This document shows, piece after piece, positions 1 to 7,267 of a DNA stretch of 64,000 bases. Source of the DNA: Microbacterium paraoxydans (GTDB lineage Bacteria; Actinomycetota; Actinomycetes; Actinomycetales; Microbacteriaceae). The position numbers and the translations under genes were made by a program. The stretch covers positions 124,001 to 188,000 of the forward strand of contig NZ_CP064873.1 in NCBI RefSeq assembly GCF_019056515.1. Direction: 5' to 3'. The notes under the pieces were generated by a model. The model ran no database searches, had not been told where the DNA came from, and saw only the letters and a list, made by a program, of their open reading frames with translations. Each line of letters starts with the position of its first letter. The stretch's first letter is position 1.

Positions 1-307
1 GCGCCGACGCAACGCTAACGAGCGAGCGCTTGGGCGTAGCAGAGCATCTCTCGCAGGCGGGCAGGCGAAAGTGTTGCTGCGACGGGTCCGCTTCCCACAC
101 GATTCTGTGTAGCGCGCGTGGCATGCGAACATCACCGCGGATGGGCATAGAGGGATCATCCGTCAATGCAGCGAGCAGGCGGCGCGCCTGTGAGGTGCTG
201 GTCAACACCGCAGTAGTGGCTGCCGCCACTGCGTCTGTGAAGCTCGGCTCGGCGTCGGGCGTAAGGATTGCTATGACTTTTTGGACAAGTTCATCAAGTG
301 GGTGCAT
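1..307 (-). CDS. Zinc-ribbon-type protein of the recombinase module, N-terminal part (runs off the window)
   Basis: The frame opens with an ATG at 307 and stays open through the left edge, giving about 102 visible residues. It starts MHPLDELVQKVIAIL and contains a Cys-x-x-Cys pair (PACERC) around residue 85, as in the first half of a zinc ribbon. Its start lies inside the end of the upstream HTH gene (14-base overlap), so it is probably translated from the same message as the recombinase. Actinobacterial elements often carry a recombinase, an XRE-like regulator and a third protein of this look; matching it to that third gene is from memory. The C-terminal part, and therefore its function, cannot be seen. 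Confidence 0.5.
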   Translation of the reverse strand, partial: MHPLDELVQKVIAILTPDAEPSFTDAVAAATTAVLTSTSQARRLLAALTDDPSMPIRGDVRMPRALHRIVWEADPSQQHFRLPACERCSATPKRSLVSVASA

Positions 308-647
308 CTGGGAGGATTTGGGCTCGTTTGGGCCGCGCGCCGCTGGCTCTCAAGGCCGACGACCCGCCGGGGACATCGGCGTTGAGGGCGGTTCCCGTGC
401 GTACGGAAGGGGTGTTGGCGGCGACTGGGCGGATGAGGTCGTCCGCGCTGCACTTCAAGATGTCCATGAGAGCGACGAGCACGTGGAGGTTGAGCCGGTC
501 GGGCTTCTCAGTGACGAGTCGGTAGACCTGGCTGTAGGACATGTCGACGTCCCGAGACTTGAGCGCCCTCTGGATGTCGGCCGCTTTGAAAAGGCGCGCG
601 GAGTTCATCAGGTCACGTAGGCACCACTCGTACTCGATCACTCTCAC
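294..647 (-). CDS. Small helix-turn-helix (XRE/Cro-like) regulator
   Basis: This 117-residue protein starts at GTG 647, three bases after the recombinase stop codon. Residues about 20-75 form a Cro/CI-like helix-turn-helix: ADIQRALKSRDVDMSYSQVY reads as helix-turn-recognition helix, followed by LMDILKCSADDLI, the usual closing helix of the family. The tail after residue 80 is low complexity. Such short regulators commonly accompany tyrosine recombinases in integrative elements and are thought to control them; that role is inferred here from position. The stop overlaps the start of the next gene by 14 bases, so the three genes look like one transcript. Confidence 0.75.
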   Translation of the reverse strand: MRVIEYEWCLRDLMNSARLFKAADIQRALKSRDVDMSYSQVYRLVTEKPDRLNLHVLVALMDILKCSADDLIRPVAANTPSVRTGTALNADVPGGSSALRASGARPKRAQILPDAPT

Positions 648-650
648 GAT

Positions 651-1763
651 TTAACCGTGTTCAGGCTCTCCTGTGACCTTTCGAATCGCGTCTCGCATCA
701 TGCTGTTCATAAAATCCGATGCGAGGTGCGTGTAGATCGCGGTCGTGGACGCGTAGGTATGGCCGAGTTGTTCCTGGATGAACTTTGCGTCGACCTTCTG
801 CAGCGCGAGGCCTGTGGCATAGGAGTGACGGAGCGAGTGGGGGGTCAGCGAGGGGTCGAGGGACAGCTCGTCCCGATAGAACGCGAAGCGGTCAGCGATG
901 TCACGCGGCTTCATTCGGGTGCCTCTCTCGGTGAGGAATATGGTGTTACCGGAGATCCCCGGCTTCGCGAGGAGCGGCCGCACCTCGCTGAGGTAGTCCT
1001 GTAACGCCTCGACAGCCCACTCGTAGAGGGTCGCGACTGTGCGACTCTTCGGACCGCTCCCCTGGGAACCTTTGCCCATCCGAACTTGGACAACGCCGAT
1101 GTTGCCGAACTGCGGTTGTCTCGGGGATCGGAATAGGTCGGTGATCTCGAGGTGGCATGCCTCATTTGCCCTCAATCCCCATGCGAATATCACTTTAAAG
1201 AGAGTGGCGTCTCGGTATGCGAGCGTGGCGCCCTTCCTCTTCTCTGTTAGTCGAATGTCTACTTCCCGATCCGCTCGGTCAAAAAGCAGCTGTAACTCAT
1301 CCGACGAGAGTCCACGACGCCTGGGGTCGCCATCCACTCCCGGAGTGTGCCGAATGGAGTTCTCTTCGTGCACGATCTGGACCGGGTGCGTGCCAAATCG
1401 GTCCTCGCACTCCTCGACCCACGCGTAGTGAGGCGACAACAAGTACTCGCAGAAACCACGGATCGAGTATTGATAGTTGCGGCGCGTGGACAACGCTAGC
1501 CCCCGCGCTTCCAGTTCCGACGCCCACTCGTCGAACATCCGCGACGACCAGTTCCAAGGCCACTCGTCTACGAACTCTTGAAACGCGCACACCTGCGACT
1601 GGCTGCGAGCTACGAACGCCTTCCGGAGGCCGCGGCCGCCACGCATCTGAGCCCCCCACCCCGCGACCATGCCCGCGAAAACTGTCTCCCGCTCGTGTAG
1701 AAACTCCACCCCGGGGGTCAGGTGCAGCTTCGCTGAACCGGGGGGCAACTCGTTCGCGGCCAT
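651..1763 (-). CDS. Tyrosine recombinase / integrase
   Basis: A phage-type site-specific recombinase of 370 residues. An N-terminal SAM-like core-binding domain (WNWSSRMFDEWASELEARG region) precedes a catalytic domain. The catalytic set is visible: Arg in WGLRANEACHLE, Lys in the RMGKGSQG beta-hairpin, His-x-x-Arg in TPHSLRHSYATG, His in QLGHTYASTTAIY and the nucleophile Tyr in IYTHL. Two starts are possible. ATG 1763 has a strong AAGGAG six bases upstream and is preferred over ATG 1793, which has none. The gene heads a three-gene transcript with the HTH and zinc-ribbon genes and should integrate or excise the element whose right end lies at about 1925. Confidence 0.9.
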   Translation of the reverse strand: MAANELPPGSAKLHLTPGVEFLHERETVFAGMVAGWGAQMRGGRGLRKAFVARSQSQVCAFQEFVDEWPWNWSSRMFDEWASELEARGLALSTRRNYQYSIRGFCEYLLSPHYAWVEECEDRFGTHPVQIVHEENSIRHTPGVDGDPRRRGLSSDELQLLFDRADREVDIRLTEKRKGATLAYRDATLFKVIFAWGLRANEACHLEITDLFRSPRQPQFGNIGVVQVRMGKGSQGSGPKSRTVATLYEWAVEALQDYLSEVRPLLAKPGISGNTIFLTERGTRMKPRDIADRFAFYRDELSLDPSLTPHSLRHSYATGLALQKVDAKFIQEQLGHTYASTTAIYTHLASDFMNSMMRDAIRKVTGEPEHG

Positions 1764-1773
1764 GAGACTCCTT

Positions 1774-1803
1774 CCGTTTAACGGTTCAATCATGCGTTAA
1801 GCG
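1774..1803. promoter_or_regulatory. Candidate regulator or recombinase binding repeats upstream of the integrase
   Basis: Two similar near-palindromic sites, ccgtttaacgg (1774-1784) and cgttaagcg (1795-1803), lie just upstream of the preferred integrase start. A related tttaaccgtg occurs at 650-659, at the integrase-HTH boundary. Repeated TTAAC-containing sites of this kind could be operators for the HTH protein or arm sites for the recombinase. This is inferred from repetition and position only. Confidence 0.3.
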
Positions 1804-1904
1804 GAAGATTTTCGCAAGAGTGTCCATCCGACGCGGTTCGGGACGTGGCTCACAGTGCAAAGATGTAGGCTGGATGCACCTCGAAGCGCCGGAATTTCTT
1901 TCTT

Positions 1905-2225
1905 TTAAAGGAACTTCGCTCGCTCCAGGTTGTAGATGCAGAACCATCCGACTCCCCACGCGGCGATCAGCAGCCAGTGGCGGCGCTCCGGGAGCCGGAT
2001 GCCGTGCCGCAGCGCGATGATCGTCAGCACGAGGGTGCCCACGGCCATGCGCAGCAGCGCCAAGGCCCCGGGGTCGTAGTGCGGCCCAGCGCCACGGATC
2101 CCGATGAAGGCCGAGGCCCAGAGCACCACCGTCACCGCTGCCGCGAGCAGGACCAGGGCGCCGCGCGATCGCGCCGGCGAGCCCTGCGGGTCGAGCCGCT
2201 CCGATGCCCTGATGTCCTGTCGCAC
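1905..2225 (-). pseudogene. EamA/DMT-family transporter, truncated by the element
   Basis: From a GTG at 2225 (AGGA nine bases upstream) the frame encodes an N-terminal drug/metabolite transporter half. It has a first membrane helix (LVLLAAAVTVVLWASAFIGI), the conserved region GALALLRMAVGTLVL and the start of a third helix (LLIAAWGVGWFCIYNL). Homology then ends abruptly and six non-homologous codons (ERAKFL) lead to a stop at 1905. An intact member has about ten helices and roughly 300 residues, so this remnant of about 100 residues cannot work as a transporter. The missing part is not found beyond 1900 within the window and may lie past the element's other end. Confidence 0.75.
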
Positions 2226-2439
2226 CGTCCGATCCTGGCACCGGCCGCCGACATCGGCGATGCGCGGAAGCGACAGCCGTCGTCGCATTCCCGCCAGCGT
2301 CGCCGCGGGGCACTGCTAACGTCGAAGAGCAGCCACTGTCCGGGCAGGTCGAGCGTTCCGCTCCCACCGGGGAAGAACTGTCCTCCTCTCCCGGATACGG
2401 CTGCGCCCGATACATGACGGAAGAGTTTGAGGACGATAC

Positions 2440-3801
2440 GTGACGAACAGTGAACGAGTAGCGATCATCGGCGCCGGCCCCTCGGGGATGGCGCAGCTGC
2501 GGGCCTTCGAATCCGCAGCCCGTGCGGGGGCGGAGATCCCCGAACTGGTCTGCTTCGAGAAGCAGGCCGACTGGGGCGGCCAGTGGAACTACACCTGGCG
2601 CACCGGGCTGGACGAGTACGGCGAGCCCGTGCACTCCAGCATGTACCGCAACCTGTGGTCGAACGGCCCGAAGGAGGCCCTGGAGTTCGCCGACTACACC
2701 TTCGACGAGCACTTCGGACGGCCGATCTCGTCGTACCCGCCGCGTCCGGTGCTGTGGGACTACATCGCCGGGCGCCTCGCGAAGACGCAGGTGCGCGACC
2801 TCATCCGCTTCGAGACCGCGGTGCGCTGGGTGGAGTTCGACGAGGACCGTGAGGTGTTCCGTCTCACCAGCGAGCACCTGCCGACCGGGCGCACGACCAC
2901 GGAGGAGTTCGACCGGGTGGTCGTGGCCAGCGGGCACTTCTCCTTCCCGAACGTGCCGCACTTCGACGGCATCGAGACCTTCCCCGGATCCGTCGCCCAC
3001 GCGCACGACTTCCGGGGCGCGGAGGCCCTCGTCGGGCGGGACGTGCTCGTCATCGGGTCGAGCTACTCGGCGGAGGACATCGGCAGCCAGGCCTTCAAGA
3101 TGGGCGCCCGCTCGGTCACCGCGAGCTACCGGACCGCGCCGATGGGCTACGACTGGCCGGAGGGCTTCGAGGAGCGCCCGTGCGTCGAGCGCTTCGAGGG
3201 CCGTACCGTGCACTTCGCCGACGGCACCTCGAAGGAGGTCGACGCGGTCATCCTCTGCACCGGCTACCTGCACAAGTACCCGTTCCTGCCCGCGGAGCTC
3301 GCCCTGTCCTCGCCGAACAACGTCTACCCCGACGGGCTGTACCGGGGCGTGCTCTGGCAGGGCAACCCGCGCCTCGCCTACCTCGGCGCGCAGGACCAGT
3401 GGTTCACGTTCAACATGTTCGACGCGCAGGCGTGGTTCGTGCGCGATGTCATCCTGGGCCGGATCGCCCTGCCCGACGAGGGCGAGCGCGCCGCGTCCAT
3501 CGCCGCGTGGCGGAAGCGGTTCGCGGAGATCGACTCGGCGGCGACGGAGATCCGCTTCCAGGCCGACTACATCCGCGACCTGCTGGAGTGCACGGACTAT
3601 CCGGCGTTCGACCTCGATCGCGTCGTGGAGATCTTCCTCGCCTGGAAGCACGACAAGAAGGCCGACATCATGGGCTACCGCGATCGCGTGTACCCCTCGG
3701 TCATGACCGGGACGCTCGCCGCCGCACACCACACCCCGTGGCTGGACGAGCTCGACGACTCCCTCGAACGCTATCTCGAGGCCGACGCGCTCCTCGTCTG
3801 A
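2440..3801 (+). CDS. tmm: Flavin-containing monooxygenase, trimethylamine monooxygenase type
   Basis: A 453-residue NADPH/FAD monooxygenase. The FAD-binding GAGPSG is at residues 11-16, the FMO fingerprint FPGSVAHAHDF at 181-191 and the NADPH-binding GSSYSAED at 206-213. The segments WGGQWNYTWRTGLDEYGEPV, YRNLWSNGPKE and SSYPPR match my recollection of bacterial Tmm, which oxidises trimethylamine to its N-oxide. Length fits Tmm (about 445 residues). Translation starts at GTG 2440 with GAGG upstream. It is divergent from the interrupted EamA exporter, with no TMAO demethylase gene beside it. A related N- or S-oxygenase substrate remains possible. Confidence 0.82.
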   Translation: MTNSERVAIIGAGPSGMAQLRAFESAARAGAEIPELVCFEKQADWGGQWNYTWRTGLDEYGEPVHSSMYRNLWSNGPKEALEFADYTFDEHFGRPISSYPPRPVLWDYIAGRLAKTQVRDLIRFETAVRWVEFDEDREVFRLTSEHLPTGRTTTEEFDRVVVASGHFSFPNVPHFDGIETFPGSVAHAHDFRGAEALVGRDVLVIGSSYSAEDIGSQAFKMGARSVTASYRTAPMGYDWPEGFEERPCVERFEGRTVHFADGTSKEVDAVILCTGYLHKYPFLPAELALSSPNNVYPDGLYRGVLWQGNPRLAYLGAQDQWFTFNMFDAQAWFVRDVILGRIALPDEGERAASIAAWRKRFAEIDSAATEIRFQADYIRDLLECTDYPAFDLDRVVEIFLAWKHDKKADIMGYRDRVYPSVMTGTLAAAHHTPWLDELDDSLERYLEADALLV

Positions 3802-3806
3802 TCGCC

Positions 3807-3883
3807 GACCCACCCCCTTCCGGCCGTCCCACCCCTTTTCGCACGTTCGCGAGGGGGTGGGGCGCACGGGAAGGGGTGGGTCA
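3807..3883. terminator. Possible bidirectional terminator between convergent genes
   Basis: Nested complementary C-rich and G-rich arms fill the 80 bases between the convergent genes. The outer pair is gacccaccccctt (3807-3819) with aaggggtgggtca (3871-3883), one base bulged. The inner pair is cccacccctttt with gagggggtgggg. The outer right arm runs into the stop codon of the minus-strand gene. Confidence 0.5.
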
Positions 3884-4564
3884 CGGCCGGGCCCGACGCC
3901 GCCCGATCCCCACGACGAGCGCGGCCGTGGCGAGGATGATCGCGGCGATGAGGAGCACCCAGAGGGCGACGCCGCCGTAGCCGCCGTTCAGCGCGGGATC
4001 GAGGAAGGGGTACGGGTACCACCACGGGTTCCCGGTCGCGGGTGCGGTCACGAGGTTCGCGCGGAGCAGGGTGTAGACGACCCACACGATCGGGAAGATC
4101 GCGGCGATCCCCACGGTGCCCCAGCCGAGCGCCCGACGACGCGGCGCGAACAGCACGTCGGCGAGCAGGACGAGCGGGATGACGACGTGCAGCACCTCGT
4201 TCGACCAGGCGACCGTGGCCCCCTGCGGCAGCGCGATCCCCCGGAGCAGCGTGTTGTAGACGACGCCCGTGACGATCATGTAGGTGCTCGCGCACACGAG
4301 CAGCGTTGCCAGCCACGTCGGCTCGACTCTGGCGTCGCGGTGCGTCAGCCCCCAGATCCCGCCGACGGCCAGCACCACCGCGGCCAGCACGTTGGAGAGG
4401 ATCGTGAAGAAGCTGAAGAAGTTCGCGAAGACGGTGGGCAGGTGCGCGCCCCACGCGGTGTCCGCGGCGAGGGCGATCTCCAGCGTGCGCACGAGCTGCG
4501 CGACGATCGCCGCCACCGCGAGCGCCGCCGCCGAGAGTCGGACATAGGGCCACCACCGCGTCAT
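3881..4564 (-). CDS. Pr6Pr-family integral membrane protein
   Basis: A 227-residue membrane protein starting at ATG 4564 with a strong GGAGG nine bases upstream. Six or seven hydrophobic helices are visible. Polar landmarks include FANFFSFFTILSN, the conserved EVLHVVIPL and NPWWYPYPFLDP before the last helix, which fit the FAR-17a/AIG1-like Pr6Pr family as I recall it. Function is unknown. A longer reading from 4777 is rejected because its extra N-terminus is proline/arginine-rich, lacks a ribosome site and runs through the purA promoter region. It is convergent with the monooxygenase gene and divergent from purA. Confidence 0.75.
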   Translation of the reverse strand: MTRWWPYVRLSAAALAVAAIVAQLVRTLEIALAADTAWGAHLPTVFANFFSFFTILSNVLAAVVLAVGGIWGLTHRDARVEPTWLATLLVCASTYMIVTGVVYNTLLRGIALPQGATVAWSNEVLHVVIPLVLLADVLFAPRRRALGWGTVGIAAIFPIVWVVYTLLRANLVTAPATGNPWWYPYPFLDPALNGGYGGVALWVLLIAAIILATAALVVGIGRRRARP

Positions 4565-4732
4565 CGCCACCTCCGTCGCCACTGTAGCGGCCCCCCGCGC
4601 CGTCCCCGTTACGCGCTCGACCCCGCGCCCCTCCCGGCACGATGCGGGACCGAAAAGGTGCCTCCGCGGCCCCGGGAAGGTGCGTGTTCCGTCCCGTATC
4701 GGCCTTCCCGGGGGCTGTCCGAGGCCTGCCGA

Positions 4733-4803
4733 TAGGATGGGAGCGCCCGAAGAGGGCCAGCTCATCGGCCGGTGCAAACCCGGCGAAAGCCAAGGGGTTA
4801 CCC
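4733..4803 (+). promoter_or_regulatory. purA promoter and leader hairpin masking the ribosome site
   Basis: A -10-like taggat lies at 4733-4738, leaving a leader of about 60 bases. Within the leader, ggcgaaagcc (GNRA-type loop) is enclosed by aaccc and ggggtt, so the purine-rich ribosome site aagggg (4792-4797) would be paired. The arrangement suggests translational control of purA. No known riboswitch class was matched with confidence. Confidence 0.4.
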
Positions 4804-6090
4804 ATGCCAGGAATCGTTATCGTCGGCGTGCAGTGGGGCGACGAAGGAAAGGGCAAGGCCACCGATCTGCTCGGTGAGCGCACCGACTGGGTGGTGAAGT
4901 TCAACGGCGGCAACAACGCCGGGCACACCGTCGTCGTGGGCGATGAGAAGTACGCCCTGCACCTGCTGCCCTCCGGCATCCTGTCGCCCGGCGTGAACCC
5001 GGTCATCGGCAACGGCGTGGTCATCGACCTCGAGGTGCTCTTCTCCGAGCTGGAGGCCCTGTCCGCCCGCGGTATCGACGTCTCGCGGCTCAAGGTCAGC
5101 GCCAACGCGCACATCATCACCCAGTACCACCGCACACTCGACAAGGTCACCGAGCGCTTCCTCGGCAAGCGCAACATCGGCACCACCGGCCGCGGCATCG
5201 GTCCGGCCTACGCCGACAAGATCAACCGCGTGGGCATCCGCGTGCAGGACCTCTTCGACGAGAACATCCTGCGCCAGAAGGTCGAGGGCGCCCTCGACCA
5301 GAAGAACCACCTCCTGGTGAAGGTCTTCAACCGCCGCGCCGTCACCTGCGACGAGATCGTCGACGACCTGCTCTCCTACGCCGAGCGTCTGCGCCCGATG
5401 GTCGCCGACACGGGCTACCTCATCGACCAGGCCCTGAACCGCGGCGAGGTCGTCGTGTTCGAGGGCGGCCAGGCCACGATGCTCGACATCGACCACGGCA
5501 CCTACCCGTTCGTCACCTCGTCCTCGGCCACGGCCGGCGGCGCCTCGACCGGCTCCGGGGTCGGCCCCGGCGCCCTCGACCGCATCGTGGGCATCGTCAA
5601 GGCCTACACGACCCGCGTCGGCTCCGGTCCGTTCCCGACCGAGCTGTTCGACGAGCAGGGCGAGTGGCTGCGCAAGCAGGGCTTCGAGTTCGGCACCACG
5701 ACCGGGCGTCCGCGCCGCGTGGGCTGGTACGACGCCCCCATCACGCGGTACGCCACGCGCATCAACGGCATCACCGACCTCGTGCTCACGAAGCTCGACA
5801 TCCTCACCGGGCTCGAGAAGATCCCGGTGTGCGTGGCCTACGACGTGGACGGGGAGCGGTTCGACGAGGTGCCGGTGAACCAGACCGACTTCCACCACGC
5901 GAAGCCGATCCTGGAGTACTTCCCCGGGTGGAGCGAGGACATCTCGACCGCGCGCACCTTCGAGGACCTTCCGCAGACGGCGCAGGACTACGTGCTCGCG
6001 CTGGAGGAGATGAGCAACACGCGCATCTCGGTGATCGGCGTCGGTCCGGAGCGCGATCAGGTGATCGTGCGTCACGACCTCCTCGACTGA
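4804..6090 (+). CDS. purA: Adenylosuccinate synthetase
   Basis: The enzyme joins IMP and aspartate, using GTP, to make adenylosuccinate, the first step towards AMP in purine synthesis. The 428-residue length is typical. Diagnostic segments are the N-terminal QWGDEGKGK phosphate loop (Asp13 and Lys16 catalytic region), [10 protein letters not shown] with the catalytic His, [21 protein letters not shown] and the C-terminal [10 protein letters not shown]. The start at ATG 4804 is chosen because the [16 protein letters not shown]-terminus is complete and aagggg lies six bases upstream; an in-frame upstream ATG at 4642 would add an unrelated peptide. The next gene begins five bases downstream, suggesting co-transcription. 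Confidence 0.97.
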   Translation: MPGIVIVGVQWGDEGKGKATDLLGERTDWVVKFNGGNNAGHTVVVGDEKYALHLLPSGILSPGVNPVIGNGVVIDLEVLFSELEALSARGIDVSRLKVSANAHIITQYHRTLDKVTERFLGKRNIGTTGRGIGPAYADKINRVGIRVQDLFDENILRQKVEGALDQKNHLLVKVFNRRAVTCDEIVDDLLSYAERLRPMVADTGYLIDQALNRGEVVVFEGGQATMLDIDHGTYPFVTSSSATAGGASTGSGVGPGALDRIVGIVKAYTTRVGSGPFPTELFDEQGEWLRKQGFEFGTTTGRPRRVGWYDAPITRYATRINGITDLVLTKLDILTGLEKIPVCVAYDVDGERFDEVPVNQTDFHHAKPILEYFPGWSEDISTARTFEDLPQTAQDYVLALEEMSNTRISVIGVGPERDQVIVRHDLLD

Positions 6091-6095
6091 CCGGC

Positions 6096-7199
6096 ATGAC
6101 GCGGTTCTGGCTCGGGGGCTACGGCCCGGCGATGGAGGGCTCCGCCGAGGGGATCGGCGTGCTGGCGGGCGACGAGGGCCGTGAGGCCACGACGCTCGCC
6201 TACCGCGGACCCGTGACGCAGACGCCGTCGCCGTCGTGGCTCGCGACGCATCCGTCCCTCGACGTCGTGTACGCGGCGTTGGAGGGCGACGCCGCCGTGC
6301 AGGCGTTCGCGCGCACGGGGGAGCTGGCGCTGACGCCGCTCGGCGATCCGGTGGCGACGGGGGACGGCGTCTGTCATCTCGCGGTGTCGCCGAACGGCCA
6401 GACGCTCGTCGCCAGCTGCTACGGCGACGGGCGGGTCGTCCGTTTCGGACTCGCCGCGGATGGTCGTCTCGTGCCGGCGAAGGAGGATGCGGCGGCAGCC
6501 CTGCGTGCCGCCCTCTTCGGCGACGGCGACCCGGATGCGGCCCCCGCCACGCCCGCCGGGGACGGCATCGCGGCGGTCGACCCGTACGGCGCCACGGGCC
6601 GCGCATCTCACGCGCACGCCGCCGCCTTCCTGCCGGACGGCCGCGTGGCGACGACCGACCTCGGCTTCGATCTCGTCCGGTTCTGGCGCCTGCAGGGCCC
6701 CGGGCTCGTCCTCGACCAGGAGGTCGTGCTCCCGCGCGGCACCGGTCCGCGCCACATGGTCGTGCATCCGAGCGGTCACCTGCATGTCGTGACCGAGTAC
6801 TCCTGCGAGGTCTTCACGCTCGCGGCCGCCGCCGACGGCACCTGGGGTGTCGTCTCCTCGGCTCCGGCCAGCCCCATCGCGCAGGTCGGCGTGGACTTCC
6901 CCGCCGAGCTCACCCGCTCCAAGGACGGTCAGTTCCTCTACACCGCCCTCCGTGGCAGCAACACCATCGCGGCGCTGCGGGTGCGCGGCAGCGGCGAGGC
7001 CCTGGAGCCGGTCGCGCTCGCCGACTCCGGAGTCGACTGGCCGCGACACCACCTCGTCTACCAGGGCAAGCTCCTCGTCGCCGGTCAGCGCTCCGACACC
7101 GTCACGCTGCTCGACCTCGACGAGCGGACGGGAGCACCGCTCGGAGTCCGGCACGAGGCGCAGGCTCCCGCGCCGACGAGCATCCTCCCGCTCCGCTGA
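6096..7199 (+). CDS. Lactonase-family beta-propeller protein (6-phosphogluconolactonase-like)
   Basis: A 367-residue protein with repeated blades of the YncE/lactonase seven-bladed propeller: HPSLDVVYAALEGDAAVQAF, VSPNGQTLVASCYGDGRVV, HPSGHLHVVTEYSCEVF and KDGQFLYTALRGSNTIAAL. GTGPRHM and the late HHLVYQGKLLVAGQRSDTV are typical of the 6-phosphogluconolactonase (cycloisomerase 2) family. The start five bases after purA, with no promoter between them, suggests a shared transcript. The substrate is not proven: members include true Pgl enzymes of the oxidative pentose phosphate route and proteins of unknown role. No signal peptide is seen, so it should be cytoplasmic. Confidence 0.8.
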   Translation: MTRFWLGGYGPAMEGSAEGIGVLAGDEGREATTLAYRGPVTQTPSPSWLATHPSLDVVYAALEGDAAVQAFARTGELALTPLGDPVATGDGVCHLAVSPNGQTLVASCYGDGRVVRFGLAADGRLVPAKEDAAAALRAALFGDGDPDAAPATPAGDGIAAVDPYGATGRASHAHAAAFLPDGRVATTDLGFDLVRFWRLQGPGLVLDQEVVLPRGTGPRHMVVHPSGHLHVVTEYSCEVFTLAAAADGTWGVVSSAPASPIAQVGVDFPAELTRSKDGQFLYTALRGSNTIAALRVRGSGEALEPVALADSGVDWPRHHLVYQGKLLVAGQRSDTVTLLDLDERTGAPLGVRHEAQAPAPTSILPLR

Positions 7200-7229
7200 C
7201 TCCTTTCCGGACCTGCGTCCATCCGGGAC

Positions 7230-7260
7230 TTGACCTCAACCATTCTTGAGGTTCTAGCGT
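7230..7260 (+). promoter_or_regulatory. SoxR-type operator in a 19-base promoter spacer
   Basis: The 20-base dyad acctcaaccattcttgaggt (7233-7252) has the arms acctcaa and ttgaggt and lies between a -35 ttgacc (7230-7235) and a -10 tagcgt (7255-7260), 19 bases apart. A CCTCAA/TTGAGG dyad inside an over-long 19-base spacer is the hallmark of promoters activated by the redox MerR-family regulator SoxR. No soxR gene lies in this window. The -10 ends seven bases before the MFS start codon, so the transcript is probably leaderless. Confidence 0.7.
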
Positions 7261-7267
7261 CGTCCTC

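Larger units (their letters stand above)
1..1925. mobile_element. Right end of an integrative element inserted in an EamA transporter gene
   Basis: The three-gene recombinase module sits directly against the interrupted transporter. Transporter homology stops in mid-helix at about 1926 (WFCIYNL), and downstream sequence becomes AT-richer (gaatttctttcttttaaagg at 1891-1911), unlike the host DNA. The left end lies outside the window, so the target duplication or att core cannot be compared. The 1794-1925 stretch holds no gene and presumably contains the element terminus. Confidence 0.65.

Noticed and set aside
4771..4803. c-di-GMP (GEMM) riboswitch before purA
   Set aside because: It shares only short GCAAACC and GAAA words. 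The second conserved GEMM helix and its spacing are missing, so it is described only as a leader hairpin.
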